Positions 25,418-34,055 of a stretch of 64,000 bases of DNA are shown one piece after another. The notes beneath the pieces were generated by a model. It had not been told where the DNA came from, did no database searches, and saw only the letters and a program-made list of their open reading frames with translations. A program made the position numbers and the translations under genes. Within the stretch, counting starts at the first letter, position 1. Each line of letters starts with the position of its first letter. Origin of the DNA: JBPCOI01 sp051000395 (GTDB taxonomy: Bacteria; Actinomycetota; Actinomycetes; Mycobacteriales; Jatrophihabitantaceae); NCBI GenBank assembly GCA_051000395.1, contig JBPCOI010000078.1, positions 1 through 64,000 on the forward strand, in the 5' to 3' direction.

Positions 25418-26556
25418 AGGTACTGACCGTCGTCGGGACGCGGCCGGAGATCATCAGGCTGTCCCGGGTGATCACCCGGCTGGAGCGCGAGACCGAGCAC
25501 CGCCTCGTCCACACCGGGCAGAACTGGGATCCGCAGCTGAGCGCCGTGTTCTTCGCCGAACTCGGCCTGCGCCAGCCCGACCACTGGCTCGAGGTACCCG
25601 TCACCTCCGTGGGCGCCGTCCTCGGTGGCGTGCTTGCCGGTATCGAACCCGTGCTGCACGCCGAACGTCCCGACGCGGTGCTCGTGCTCGGCGACACGAA
25701 CAGCGCCATCGCGGCGGTGATGGCCAAGCGGCTGGGCATCCCGGTGTTCCACATGGAAGCCGGCAACAGGTGCTTCGACGAGAACGTGCCGGAGGAGACG
25801 AACCGGCGCATCATCGACCACACCGCGGACTTCAACCTCTGCTACACCGAGCACGCCCGGCGCAACCTGCTCGCCGAGGGACTGCCGACCCGGCGCGTCT
25901 TCGTGACCGGTTCGCCGATGGCCGAGGTGCTCGCCGCCTACGACGAGCAGATCGAGGCGTCGACCGTGTTGGACCGGCTCGGGCTCGACGCCGGCGGGTA
26001 CTACCTCGTGTCGATGCACCGCGAGGAGAACGTCGACGACCCCGAGCACCTCGACATCCTCGTGCGAGCGGTCAGCGAGCTCGCCGACGGCTCCGGCCTG
26101 CGCGTCGTGGTCAGCACGCATCCGCGGCTGCGCAAGCGATTGGCCGCGCGCGGCACGGTCGAGCACGACGCGGTGCAGTTCCTGGAGCCGTTCGGATTCC
26201 TCGACTACAACAAGCTGCAACGCAACGCGCGCTGCGTGCTCTCCGACAGCGGCACGATCAGCGAGGAGTCGGCGATCACCGGCTTCCCGGCAGTGACCAT
26301 CCGCAACGCACTGGAACGCCCGGAGGCGCTCGACGCCGGCTCGATCGTGCTGAGCGGGGTGGACGCCGGCAGTATCCGCCGCTGTGTCGAGCTGGCGACC
26401 AGCCAGTGGGACGAGGGGTGGCGCCCGAGCGTGCCGCGCGACTACCTGGTGCCGGACTGCTCGGTCCGCGTCAGCCGGCTGATCTGCGGGCTGGGCGCGG
26501 TGCACGCCAACTGGTTGGGGTTGCGGCCCAAGCCCTGGCGGGAGCTGGGCGGCTGA
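25414..26556 (+). CDS. capG: UDP-N-acetyl sugar 2-epimerase, CapG/FnlC/WbjD type
   Basis: This 380-residue GT-B-fold non-hydrolysing epimerase opens MKVLTVVGTRPEIIRLSRVI, the form typical of the last enzyme in UDP-N-acetyl-L-fucosamine synthesis rather than of WecB. Further signatures are HTGQNWDPQLS, EAGNRCFDENVPEETNRR, TEHARRNLLAEG, SMHREENVD and SDSGTISEESAITG. Candidate CapE and CapF are encoded 20 kb away at 45835-47954, so the pathway is complete in the window. The stop overlaps the next gene's start (TGATG at 26554-26558), coupling it to a GT4 enzyme as fnlC is followed by wbuB in Escherichia coli O26. Conversion of UDP-GlcNAc to UDP-ManNAc is the alternative. Confidence 0.85.
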   Translation: MKVLTVVGTRPEIIRLSRVITRLERETEHRLVHTGQNWDPQLSAVFFAELGLRQPDHWLEVPVTSVGAVLGGVLAGIEPVLHAERPDAVLVLGDTNSAIAAVMAKRLGIPVFHMEAGNRCFDENVPEETNRRIIDHTADFNLCYTEHARRNLLAEGLPTRRVFVTGSPMAEVLAAYDEQIEASTVLDRLGLDAGGYYLVSMHREENVDDPEHLDILVRAVSELADGSGLRVVVSTHPRLRKRLAARGTVEHDAVQFLEPFGFLDYNKLQRNARCVLSDSGTISEESAITGFPAVTIRNALERPEALDAGSIVLSGVDAGSIRRCVELATSQWDEGWRPSVPRDYLVPDCSVRVSRLICGLGAVHANWLGLRPKPWRELGG

Positions 26557-27773
26557 TGCGGATCGTGCTCGTGCACCGCTACTTCTGGCCGGACACCCCG
26601 CCCTACGCGCACATCCTGCGCGAGCTCGCGCAGCACCTCGGGGCAGCCGGCCATCAGGTCACCGTGCTGAGCTGCCAGCCGTCCTACAACCGTGCCGTGG
26701 TCGCGAAGGCTCCTGCGCGCGAATGTCTGGCGCCCGGCGTCGAGGTGCGTCGCTGGCCGATTCTCCCGGATCGCCGCTTCGCCGCAGCCAAGGCCCTGAA
26801 CCTGCTCTGGTTCTGCCTGCGGCTGCTGCTCGCCCGCCGAGGGCTGGGGCGGGTGGACGTGCTGATGGCCGCGTCGACGCCACCGATCGCGGTGGCGAAG
26901 TTGGGCGGCTGGCTCGCTCGCCGCAGCGGGGCGCGCTTCGTCTATCACAAGCAGGACATCTATCCAGAGGTGGTGACCGCGCCCGGAATCCTGCGCGACG
27001 GGCGGTGGGCCGCGCTGCTGCGCGCGCTGGACGCCCGCACCGAACGCGGTGCCGACCGCGTCGTCGTCCTGTCCGAGGACATGGCCGCCACCGTCGCCGC
27101 CCGCGGCGTCGCGCCGGACCGGATCACGGTGATCAACAACTTCGACCCGTGGCTGCTCGATGAGCGCGCCGAACCGCCCCGCAGCACCGATCGGCCGAGC
27201 GGGCCGCTCCACGTGGTATTCGCCGGCAACCTCGGCCGGTTCCAGAACCTGGAGAACGTCTTCGAGGCCGCCACCCTGCTCCGCGGCGAGGACGGCGTCG
27301 CGTGGCACTTCTTCGGCACCGGCGCGCTGGCCGCCCAACTCGAAGAACAGGTGTGCTCCCGCGGTTTGCGCAACGTCCAACTGCACGGCTACCGCCCGCC
27401 GGCGGAGGTCGCCGAGTTCCTGCGCACGAGGGCGGACGTCGGCATCGTGTCGCTGATGCCGGGCGTCATCCGGGCCGCGTACCCGAGCAAGACGATGTCC
27501 TACCTGCGGCAGGGTTGTCCGGTGCTCGCGCTCGTCGAGGCCGACAGCGAGCTGGCCCGTGACATCGAGGCGGCCGGCTCCGGGCTGCAGGTCGATCCCA
27601 CCGACCCGGGCGCCCTCGCGTCCACCCTGCGCCGGCTTGCGGCCAATCCGGCGGAGCTGTCCGGCGCCGGGCGGCGCGCCGCTCAGCTCTACGAGCGCCG
27701 GTTCGGCCCCGCCGGACAGCTGGCTCGGTGGACACAGCTGTTCGATGAACTCGGCGAACGTAGGCCGACATGA
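26556..27773 (+). CDS. GT4 glycosyltransferase, WbuB-like
   Basis: This 405-residue GT-B enzyme opens MRIVLVHRYFWPDTPPYAHILRELAQ and shows the GT4 nucleotide-sugar site late in the chain (SLMPGVIRAAYPSKTMSYLRQGCPVLALVEADSELA) and HGYRPPAEVAEFL. Its order after the CapG-like epimerase and its similarity to WbuB-type enzymes suggest it transfers L-FucNAc onto a lipid-linked sugar at the inner membrane face. It is coupled on both sides (TGATG upstream, ATGA downstream), so it is in the same operon as capG and the phosphoglycosyl transferase. Confidence 0.82.
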   Translation: MRIVLVHRYFWPDTPPYAHILRELAQHLGAAGHQVTVLSCQPSYNRAVVAKAPARECLAPGVEVRRWPILPDRRFAAAKALNLLWFCLRLLLARRGLGRVDVLMAASTPPIAVAKLGGWLARRSGARFVYHKQDIYPEVVTAPGILRDGRWAALLRALDARTERGADRVVVLSEDMAATVAARGVAPDRITVINNFDPWLLDERAEPPRSTDRPSGPLHVVFAGNLGRFQNLENVFEAATLLRGEDGVAWHFFGTGALAAQLEEQVCSRGLRNVQLHGYRPPAEVAEFLRTRADVGIVSLMPGVIRAAYPSKTMSYLRQGCPVLALVEADSELARDIEAAGSGLQVDPTDPGALASTLRRLAANPAELSGAGRRAAQLYERRFGPAGQLARWTQLFDELGERRPT

Positions 27774-28546
27774 ACGCCCGCCGCTCCGCCCGTCCGGCCT
27801 CTGCGACGGCTCAGGCGTTCGACCGGGTGCTCGCCGCAATCGGTCTGCTCGCGTCGAGCCCGCTGTCGGCACTGGCGGCCGTCGCGATCAAGCTCTCGAG
27901 TGAGGGACCGATTCTGTACCGCGCGTCGCGCGTGGGTCAGGGTGGACGGTTGTTCACCATGTTCAAGTTCCGCACCATGCACGTAGAGCGCGCCGGCCAG
28001 GCTGCCGTGATCACCGGAGCGGACGACCCGCGCGTGTTCCCGGCCGGCCGGGTGCTGCGCCGGTTCAAGATCGACGAACTGCCCCAGCTGGTCAACGTGG
28101 TCCGCGGCGACATGGCGCTCGTCGGGCCGCGGCCGGAGGAGCCGTCGATCGTGCGCGAGCACTACGAACCCTGGATGCACGAGACGCTCTGCGTCGCGCC
28201 GGGTATCGCCAGTCCCGGCAGCCTCGCGTACTACGCCGACGAGGCGGCACTGCCGCAGGATGCCGGCGAGGCGCAACGCAGGTATCTCTCCGAGGTGCTA
28301 GCCGGCAAACTCGCACTGGAACTCGTGTACGTACGCAACCGGTCATGGCGTTACGACGTCGAACTCGTGCTGCGCGCGCTGGCGGCGATCCTCGGCAGGC
28401 GCGACGTGTTCCCGGCACGCCAGGCCTGGGAACGGGCCGAGGCGAAGCGCCTGGCCGACACGTGGCACTGTTACCCGAAGCCGGGCGCGGAAGGCGACGT
28501 CGAATCGAACGCCGCCGCGCGCCCCCGCGGCGAGGCGGGCGGATGA
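27770..28546 (+). CDS. small phosphoglycosyl transferase (initiating enzyme)
   Basis: This 258-residue monotopic enzyme of the bacterial sugar transferase family moves a sugar-1-phosphate from a UDP-sugar to undecaprenyl phosphate and starts repeat-unit assembly. It is the short PglC-like form without the four extra helices of WcaJ. It has one re-entrant hydrophobic segment (VLAAIGLLASSPLSALAAVAIKL), then GPILYRASRVGQGGRLFTMFKFRTM, the catalytic ..RFKIDELPQLVNVVRGDMALVGPRPEEP block with the Asp-Glu pair, and a charged C-terminal tail. It overlaps both neighbours by four bases. A PglC-like enzyme beside PglF- and PglE-like enzymes hints at a bacillosamine-type first sugar. Confidence 0.87.
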   Translation: MNARRSARPASATAQAFDRVLAAIGLLASSPLSALAAVAIKLSSEGPILYRASRVGQGGRLFTMFKFRTMHVERAGQAAVITGADDPRVFPAGRVLRRFKIDELPQLVNVVRGDMALVGPRPEEPSIVREHYEPWMHETLCVAPGIASPGSLAYYADEAALPQDAGEAQRRYLSEVLAGKLALELVYVRNRSWRYDVELVLRALAAILGRRDVFPARQAWERAEAKRLADTWHCYPKPGAEGDVESNAAARPRGEAGG

Positions 28547-29427
28547 CACCGCGGCACGTCGTCCTCGTCGGCGCGGCACGGTCCGGGACGAAGATCCTGC
28601 GCGAGGCACTCGCCGCCTCCTCGGGTTCGGGGCGGGTGCCCTACGACATCGGCTACGTGTGGCGCTACGGCAACGAGGGACACCCGGACGACGCGTTGCG
28701 CCCGGAGTGCTCGAGCGAGAAGTCCGCCCGCTTCATCCGTCACTTCGTCGACCGTTACGCCGACGGGCAGCCGAGCGCAGTCATCGAGAAGACGGTGGGC
28801 AACACGCTGCGGATCCCGTTCGTCGCCGAGGTGTTGCCCGACGCCAGCTACGTCCACCTGATCCGCAACGGGGTGGACGTCATCGAGTCCACCCGCCGCC
28901 AGTGGACCGAACCCACCGACGTCCGGTACCTGCTCGCGAAGGCCCGGCACTTCCCGCTGCGCCTGGTGCCCGGTTACGGCGTGAAGTACCTCCAGTCACT
29001 AGCTCGGCGCCGCACCAGCGCCGAGCGGCGGGTCGGTTCGTGGGGACCCCGCTACCCCGGGATCGATGACGACCTGCGCCACGAGGACCTACTCACCGTC
29101 TGCGCCCGCCAGTGGCGCACCGCCGTGACGCAGGCGCGCGCCGACCTCGGCCGCCTCACGGCGCCGGTGACCGAGATCCGCTACGAGCGGCTGGTGCAGG
29201 ATCCACGCGCCGAGCTGACGCGGCTGGTCGACTTCCTCGATCTCGACGTGTCCGCGGCCGGGCTCGCTGCTGCAGCCGCGTCCATCACGCCGGAGCGCCA
29301 GGACATCGGACGTTGCTCGCTGGACGCCGGGGAACTCGCCGTCGTGCAACGCGAAGCCGGGTCGCTGCTGGCCCATCTCGACTACCCCGCAGCGCTGGTC
29401 GAGAACGGCCCCCGTCACGAGCGCTGA
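28543..29427 (+). CDS. sulfotransferase 1
   Basis: This 294-residue cytosolic enzyme of the PAPS-dependent sulfotransferase fold has a 5'-phosphosulfate loop GAARSGTKIL (residues 10-19) and the 3'-phosphate segment YVHLIRNGVDVIESTRR. The stretch ..APVTEIRYERLVQDPRAELTRLVDFLDLD is the typical end of a heparan-type sulfotransferase domain. ATG 28543 overlaps the stop of the sugar transferase gene (ATGA), so it is part of the capG operon. It is one of three sulfotransferases in the locus. It probably sulfates a sugar of the lipid-linked repeat; the position cannot be predicted. Confidence 0.8.
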   Translation: MTPRHVVLVGAARSGTKILREALAASSGSGRVPYDIGYVWRYGNEGHPDDALRPECSSEKSARFIRHFVDRYADGQPSAVIEKTVGNTLRIPFVAEVLPDASYVHLIRNGVDVIESTRRQWTEPTDVRYLLAKARHFPLRLVPGYGVKYLQSLARRRTSAERRVGSWGPRYPGIDDDLRHEDLLTVCARQWRTAVTQARADLGRLTAPVTEIRYERLVQDPRAELTRLVDFLDLDVSAAGLAAAAASITPERQDIGRCSLDAGELAVVQREAGSLLAHLDYPAALVENGPRHER

Positions 29428-29455
29428 GCGTCATCGCAGCCGTACCCCTCAACCC

Positions 29456-29461
29456 TAGGAT
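29456..29461 (+). promoter_or_regulatory. -10 box TAGGAT, leaderless start of the formyltransferase gene
   Basis: TAGGAT ends six bases before GTG 29468, and no Shine-Dalgarno sequence is present. This marks a new transcription unit in front of the formyltransferase and deacetylase genes. Confidence 0.6.
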
Positions 29462-29467
29462 GCACAC

Positions 29468-30559
29468 GTGCCACGACCCTCCACTCCGCCCGGGCGGGTG
29501 ATCCTGTGCGGCGCGGTGCACGAGGCTGCGCCCACCCTGGACGCGTTGCTCGCCAGCGAGCTGGCCGACGTGGTCGCCGTCGTCACCGCATCGGAACAGG
29601 GCCTGCGGGGGTTGGCCGGCCCCGTGGACCTGGCCACCCCGGCCCGCGCCGCGGGCGCGGCGGTGATCCGCACCGACGACGTCAACGATCCCGACATCGT
29701 TGCCCAGTTGAGCGCGCTACAGCCCGACCTGCTCGTCGTCGTGGGCTGGACGCGTCTGATCGGCGCCGAGCTGCTCGCGGTGCCGCGGCGCGGATGCGTC
29801 GGATTCCATGCCTCCCTGCTGCCCCGGCACCGCGGTCGCGCTCCGGTCAATTGGTCGATCCTGCGCGGGGAGACGGTCACCGGCAACACGATGATGCTTC
29901 TCGACCCCGGCGCCGACACCGGCGACATTGTCGATCAACGCAGCACGGCCGTCACCGCCGAGGACACCTGCGCGACGGTGTACGTGCGAGTCGCCGAACT
30001 CGGCGTCCAGATGCTGCGCGATCACCTGCCCGCCCTGCTCGCGGGCACGGCGCCGCGCCGGCGACAGGATCCGGCGCAGGGCGACATCCTGCCCAAGCGG
30101 ACTCCGGCCATGGGCGTCATCGACTGGGCCCGTCCGCCGCGAGATGTACACAACTGGGTGCGTGCCCTCACCGCGCCCTATCCTGGCGCCTTCGGGGACT
30201 GGAACGGGCGGCAGGTGATGATCTGGCGCACCCGAGTGCCCGAGCCACACGCGCACTGCGGCAACGATCCCGGCCTGGTCCTGGACGTCGACGACGCCGG
30301 GATGCAGGTCGCAACCGCGGGAGGATTGGTGACGGTAACCAGCATGTCGTGGGCGGAGCAGACGCCGACAGCGGCGCCCGCGTGGTGCGCGGCGAACGGC
30401 CTGGGTCCCGGGGCGCGCTTCGGCCTGCCGGCGCCGGAACTGGCGCGGTGGGCGCGCGGCGAAGGACCGCGTCCACAACCACAGGGCGTGCACGATGCGT
30501 CCGGCCCACGCGAATCGGCCGGCCGCCTTCGCGCGGACACTCAGCGGTCCGGCACATGA
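29468..30559 (+). CDS. sugar N-formyltransferase
   Basis: This 363-residue enzyme of the N10-formyltetrahydrofolate-dependent formyltransferase family has the catalytic region GFHASLLPRHRGRAPVNW (His114) and DPGADTGD (Asp150). The usual first residue of the Asn-x-His-...-Asp triad is Gly here (G112), as in a divergent family branch. The C-terminal part (PYPGAFGDWNGRQVMIWRT) resembles the OB-fold of Fmt, but the chain is followed by a low-complexity tail after about 330. Since it lies in a glycan locus and is coupled (ATGA) to a PIG-L deacetylase, it more likely formylates an amino sugar nucleotide than Met-tRNA. Confidence 0.8.
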   Translation: MPRPSTPPGRVILCGAVHEAAPTLDALLASELADVVAVVTASEQGLRGLAGPVDLATPARAAGAAVIRTDDVNDPDIVAQLSALQPDLLVVVGWTRLIGAELLAVPRRGCVGFHASLLPRHRGRAPVNWSILRGETVTGNTMMLLDPGADTGDIVDQRSTAVTAEDTCATVYVRVAELGVQMLRDHLPALLAGTAPRRRQDPAQGDILPKRTPAMGVIDWARPPRDVHNWVRALTAPYPGAFGDWNGRQVMIWRTRVPEPHAHCGNDPGLVLDVDDAGMQVATAGGLVTVTSMSWAEQTPTAAPAWCAANGLGPGARFGLPAPELARWARGEGPRPQPQGVHDASGPRESAGRLRADTQRSGT

Positions 30560-31224
30560 GCACGGTGGTGGTGGTGGCCGCCCACCCCGACGACGAGGTA
30601 CTGGGCTCCGGCGGCACGCTCGCCCGGCACGTCGCTCAGGGCGACGAGGTCCATGCCGTCGTACTGTCCGACGGCGCGACCAGCCGCTATCCGAGCGAGA
30701 TGACGGGTGTGCTTGCCGAGTCGGCGCACAAGGCGGCTGCGGTGCTCGGTCTCGCCTCGGTGCGCGTGGGCGAGCTGCCCGACCAGCGGCTGGACACGGT
30801 GCCGCTCATCGAGGTGACGAACCAGGTCGAAGCCGTGCTGGACGAGCTGCGACCCGAGTTCGTGTACACGCACTTCCCCGGCGACGCGAACGTCGACCAC
30901 GGCCTGACCGCCCGGGCTACCTGGACCGCGTGCCGCCCGTACGTCGTGCCGCGGCTACGGCGCTTCGCTGTGTTCGAAACCCCGTCGTCCACCGAGTGGG
31001 CGTGGCCGCTCGCTGACGGAACGTTTCGTCCGGCGCTGTTCGTGGACGTCTCCGACACGCTGAACGACAAGCTCGCCGCGATGGAGTGCTACCAGAGCGA
31101 GCTGCGTGACTACCCGCATCCTCGGTCACTGCGCGCGTTAACCGAACGAGCCGCCTTCTGGGGAAGCAAGGTGGGCTGTGCCGCGGCCGAACCCTTTCAG
31201 GTGTTGCGTGAGGTCGAGCGGTGA
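30556..31224 (+). CDS. PIG-L-family zinc deacetylase
   Basis: This 222-residue protein has the zinc motif AAHPDDEVLGSGG (Pro-Asp-Asp at 11-13) and the second site FPGDANVDHGL, characteristic of LmbE/PIG-L enzymes that remove acetyl from N-acetylglucosamine-type substrates (MshB, PIG-L). Its four-base overlap with the formyltransferase suggests the two act in sequence: free the amine, then formylate it. BshB/MshB-type roles in low-molecular-weight thiol synthesis are the alternative but no companion genes are present. Confidence 0.83.
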   Translation: MSTVVVVAAHPDDEVLGSGGTLARHVAQGDEVHAVVLSDGATSRYPSEMTGVLAESAHKAAAVLGLASVRVGELPDQRLDTVPLIEVTNQVEAVLDELRPEFVYTHFPGDANVDHGLTARATWTACRPYVVPRLRRFAVFETPSSTEWAWPLADGTFRPALFVDVSDTLNDKLAAMECYQSELRDYPHPRSLRALTERAAFWGSKVGCAAAEPFQVLREVER

Positions 31225-31305
31225 GCAGCCCACCTCGCCGGCCAACTAGGCTACCCGCGAAAACGTCAGGCGATCTTGCCGAGAACCGATGCGAGGACTG
31301 AGTAC

Positions 31306-32046
31306 ATGGCTTCACCATCCACGGGGCGAACGAAGCTGCGCTACCGATGGTCGCACCGCAGTAGAGTTCACCGCGCTGTCGTCCGGAGCGCCAACCGCGT
31401 CCTGCCGCTCGTGCCATTCAAGCTGAAGTACGCCGCAACCGACGCCGTACGTAACCACAACCTTCCTTATCGCCTGCTCGAATCGACATCGGTGGCGATC
31501 CAGGTCGGGGCACCGAGGGACACCCTGCGGTCGGGGCGCTCACGGGCGATGGCGTTCGCGCGGCGCACGCGTCCGAACGGCAGATTGCTCGTCGTCGAGC
31601 CCGATGCGACGAGTTCGGCTGAGTTCCGCCGCACCGCCGAACGGCAGGGCATGGACCATGTCGTCGTGATCACCGCCGCGGCGTGGAATGAACGCAGCAC
31701 CCTCGCGATCGAAATCGACCCCCAGCACCCGGCGACGAATTTCACCTCCGGCGCGGCGACTTACAGCGCCGAGGAGATGACGCGCTTTCGCGAGGTCACC
31801 GTCGATGCTGTACCCGTGGACGAACTGATCGAGGAAGCCGGACTCGGTCACGTCGACCTCGTCAGCATCACGACCAACGGTGCCGAGCGGGAGATCCTGG
31901 CGGGACTCAAGCGCACCCTCGAACGCGACCGGCCCTACGTCTGCCTCGCGCGCACCGAGGATTCCTACTCCGAGCTGATGGCCAATCTGGGTTACCAGCT
32001 GCTCGGTCAAGACGATCGCGGCTTCACGTTTCGGCACGGGGGCTGA
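31306..32046 (+). CDS. FkbM-like methyltransferase-fold protein with degenerate motifs
   Basis: This 246-residue protein has a basic N-terminus and a Rossmann-like domain similar to FkbM methyltransferases. In the SAM region the usual DVGANxG reads QVGAPRDTLRSG, and the usual motif IDVEGAE reads ITTNGAERE (VDLVSITTNGAEREILAGL), so both acidic residues that contact SAM or substrate are missing. The GRLLVVEPDATSSAEFRR segment (motif II, acidic) remains. ATG 31306 is chosen over an in-frame start at 31276 because GAGGA lies upstream. GC content is lower than in neighbours, hinting at recent acquisition. It may be a divergent methyltransferase or an inactive relative. Confidence 0.6.
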   Translation: MASPSTGRTKLRYRWSHRSRVHRAVVRSANRVLPLVPFKLKYAATDAVRNHNLPYRLLESTSVAIQVGAPRDTLRSGRSRAMAFARRTRPNGRLLVVEPDATSSAEFRRTAERQGMDHVVVITAAAWNERSTLAIEIDPQHPATNFTSGAATYSAEEMTRFREVTVDAVPVDELIEEAGLGHVDLVSITTNGAEREILAGLKRTLERDRPYVCLARTEDSYSELMANLGYQLLGQDDRGFTFRHGG

Positions 32047-32051
32047 GCTCG

Positions 32052-32960
32052 GTGCTACCACAATTCCTGGTGATCGGCGCGATGAAGGCCGGTTCGACGA
32101 CCATCTACGAGGACTTGCGCGCCCATCCGCAGATCTTCCTGATCGAGAAGGAACTGGACAGCTTCAATTCGCCGAGCATCTCGACACCGACGGGACGGGC
32201 TCGATACGAGCAGCTGTTCGCGAAAGCCGCTCCGGGCCAGCTCCGGGGCGACGTGTCAGCCACCTACGCGAAACTGCCCGAGACCGACGGGCTCGCAGAG
32301 CGGGCCGCCACGGTGCTCGGCAGCGATTTCCAGGTGGTCTACAGCGTGCGAAATCCGGTGGACCGGGTGGTCAGCCAGCACCACCACGAATACATGCGGG
32401 GAAAGATCACCCAGGCCTCGATCGACGACGCGGTACGAGAGGTGCCTCGGCTCATCTCGTACTCGAAATACGCCTACCAGCTCCGGCCGTTCGTGGACGC
32501 CGTCGGGCCTGAGAACGTGCACCTGATCAGGTTCGAGGACTACACGGCAGACCGGGCAACCGGCCTCGGCCGCCTGCTGGACTTTCTCGGCGTCGATCGA
32601 ATCGTCGACGGTGCCGACCTCGACCGGGCCCACAACGTGAGCGAGGGCCTGCACATCGGTACCGGCCGGATCTGGCAGCTGACGCGCTCGGCAGCATACC
32701 GTCGAGCCCTTCGCCCGTTGATGCCCGAAAGGGTGCGCAAGCTGGGTCGCCGGGCCCTGCTGCCGACGGCACCTCCCCGGCCGGCGCCGCCGTCGCCCGC
32801 CACGGTCGATCGGATCATCGACGCCGTGGCCTCGGACCTGGACGCGTTGCGTTCGTCGTCCGTCGCGGTTCCGGAGCTGTGGGACCTGGAAGCCACCAGG
32901 CAGCGGTACCTGACCATCGCCGCGCGCTCAGACGAGCAGGTGCTGCCCCGCTCGGATTAG
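32052..32960 (+). CDS. sulfotransferase 2
   Basis: This 302-residue PAPS-dependent sulfotransferase of the heparan N-/O-sulfotransferase type has a 5'-PSB loop GAMKAGSTTIY (9-19) and a 3'-PSB segment VYSVRNPVDRVVSQHHHEY. It is followed by the expected conserved end VHLIRFEDYTADRATGLGRLLDFLGVD. It starts five bases after the FkbM-like gene, so the two are probably translated together. It belongs to a different branch from the enzymes at 28543 and 40401, suggesting a distinct sulfation site. The stop lies eight bases from the stop of the converging GT gene. Confidence 0.83.
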   Translation: MLPQFLVIGAMKAGSTTIYEDLRAHPQIFLIEKELDSFNSPSISTPTGRARYEQLFAKAAPGQLRGDVSATYAKLPETDGLAERAATVLGSDFQVVYSVRNPVDRVVSQHHHEYMRGKITQASIDDAVREVPRLISYSKYAYQLRPFVDAVGPENVHLIRFEDYTADRATGLGRLLDFLGVDRIVDGADLDRAHNVSEGLHIGTGRIWQLTRSAAYRRALRPLMPERVRKLGRRALLPTAPPRPAPPSPATVDRIIDAVASDLDALRSSSVAVPELWDLEATRQRYLTIAARSDEQVLPRSD

Positions 32961-32968
32961 CGCCCGGG

Positions 32969-34039
32969 TCAGTGGCGGGTCCGACCTGGTGTCAGTGCCT
33001 GGAAAATGTCGAGAAATGCACGCGCGTTGTCCTCCCAGGTGACCGGCCAGGTCCAGGGTTTGCTTCCCGGTGACCAGCGGCCGAGACCTTCGCGGATCAC
33101 GTCTGCCAGCGCTGCCGTATCGCCGACCGGTACGAAGCTCGCGTTGCCTTGCGTTACCTCGCGGTGCGCCGGCAGATCGCTCAGCACCAGCGGGCAACCA
33201 ACCGAACCTGCTTCTGCGGGCGTCATCGAGAACGACTCGAGGCCGGACATCAGCACCATTGCCGTCGCCCGTTCGTAGATCCACTTGAGCTGTCGGCGAT
33301 TCCCCACCCAACCGAGGTGGACGAGCTTGTCGGCGTGGATTCCGGCGAGCTGCCGGTGCTCCTCGACTTGTGTAGCGGTATAGCCGCCGACAAGCACGAG
33401 ATGCACGCCGTCCGAGGACCCCTCCTGTGACCGGGCCCAGCCGCTGACCACGTCGCTGACGCGCTTGTGCGGAGCCGCGCTCGCCACCGAGAGCAGGTAC
33501 CTCTCGGGCAGGTGCTCGAACGGCACAGCGGCCTGCGGCCAATCCGGCGCCCCGCTGTGGATCACGCGCAGCTTGTGCTCGACACTCGGAACCGTGTCGA
33601 CGACCTCCGCAGCCATGGACTCGGAAATGGCCACGACCACGTCGGCGCGGCGCATCGCCCAATGGTTGGCCTTCACCTTCCAGAACGGCCGTGACGCTAC
33701 CGTCTCCGGCAGCTGCAAACCCACTCCGTAATAGTTGGGGTTGTGCAGGGTCAGCACGATCGGGGCACGGCTCGCCATCGGCGCGAAGTTCGCCGGGCAG
33801 TAGAGCACGTCGGCTCGTCGAAATGGCAACTGGACCTGCTCGTAGGCAAAGCGACGGGGCACGGAACCGACAGCAATCCGCTCGACCGCCCCCGGGAACG
33901 CGGTGTCCTTGATCCAGGGCGACACCAGCGTGTGCAGATCCAGGCTGGTGTCGACGCGGGCCAGCGCTGTCAGCTGCTGCTGCAGATACGTCACGCCGCC
34001 CCCGTGGCGCAGCGGCAGCGCGTTGACGAGAATCCGCAT
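32969..34039 (-). CDS. GT4 glycosyltransferase
   Basis: This 356-residue GT-B-fold glycosyltransferase opens MRILVNALPLRHGGGVTYLQQQL, with LTLHNPNYYGVG in the acceptor domain. The donor domain contains LLSVASAAPHKRVSDVV and GLESFSMTPAEAGSVGCPLVLSDLPAHREV, with the E-x7-E signature of retaining GT4 enzymes. It is the last gene of the minus-strand run wzy-wzx fusion / aminotransferase / GT, 16 bases after the aminotransferase stop. With the WbuB-like GT and the phosphoglycosyl transferase it would give three sugars per repeat unit. Confidence 0.82.
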   Translation of the reverse strand: MRILVNALPLRHGGGVTYLQQQLTALARVDTSLDLHTLVSPWIKDTAFPGAVERIAVGSVPRRFAYEQVQLPFRRADVLYCPANFAPMASRAPIVLTLHNPNYYGVGLQLPETVASRPFWKVKANHWAMRRADVVVAISESMAAEVVDTVPSVEHKLRVIHSGAPDWPQAAVPFEHLPERYLLSVASAAPHKRVSDVVSGWARSQEGSSDGVHLVLVGGYTATQVEEHRQLAGIHADKLVHLGWVGNRRQLKWIYERATAMVLMSGLESFSMTPAEAGSVGCPLVLSDLPAHREVTQGNASFVPVGDTAALADVIREGLGRWSPGSKPWTWPVTWEDNARAFLDIFQALTPGRTRH

Positions 34040-34055
34040 GATCGAGCCCGGTTAG

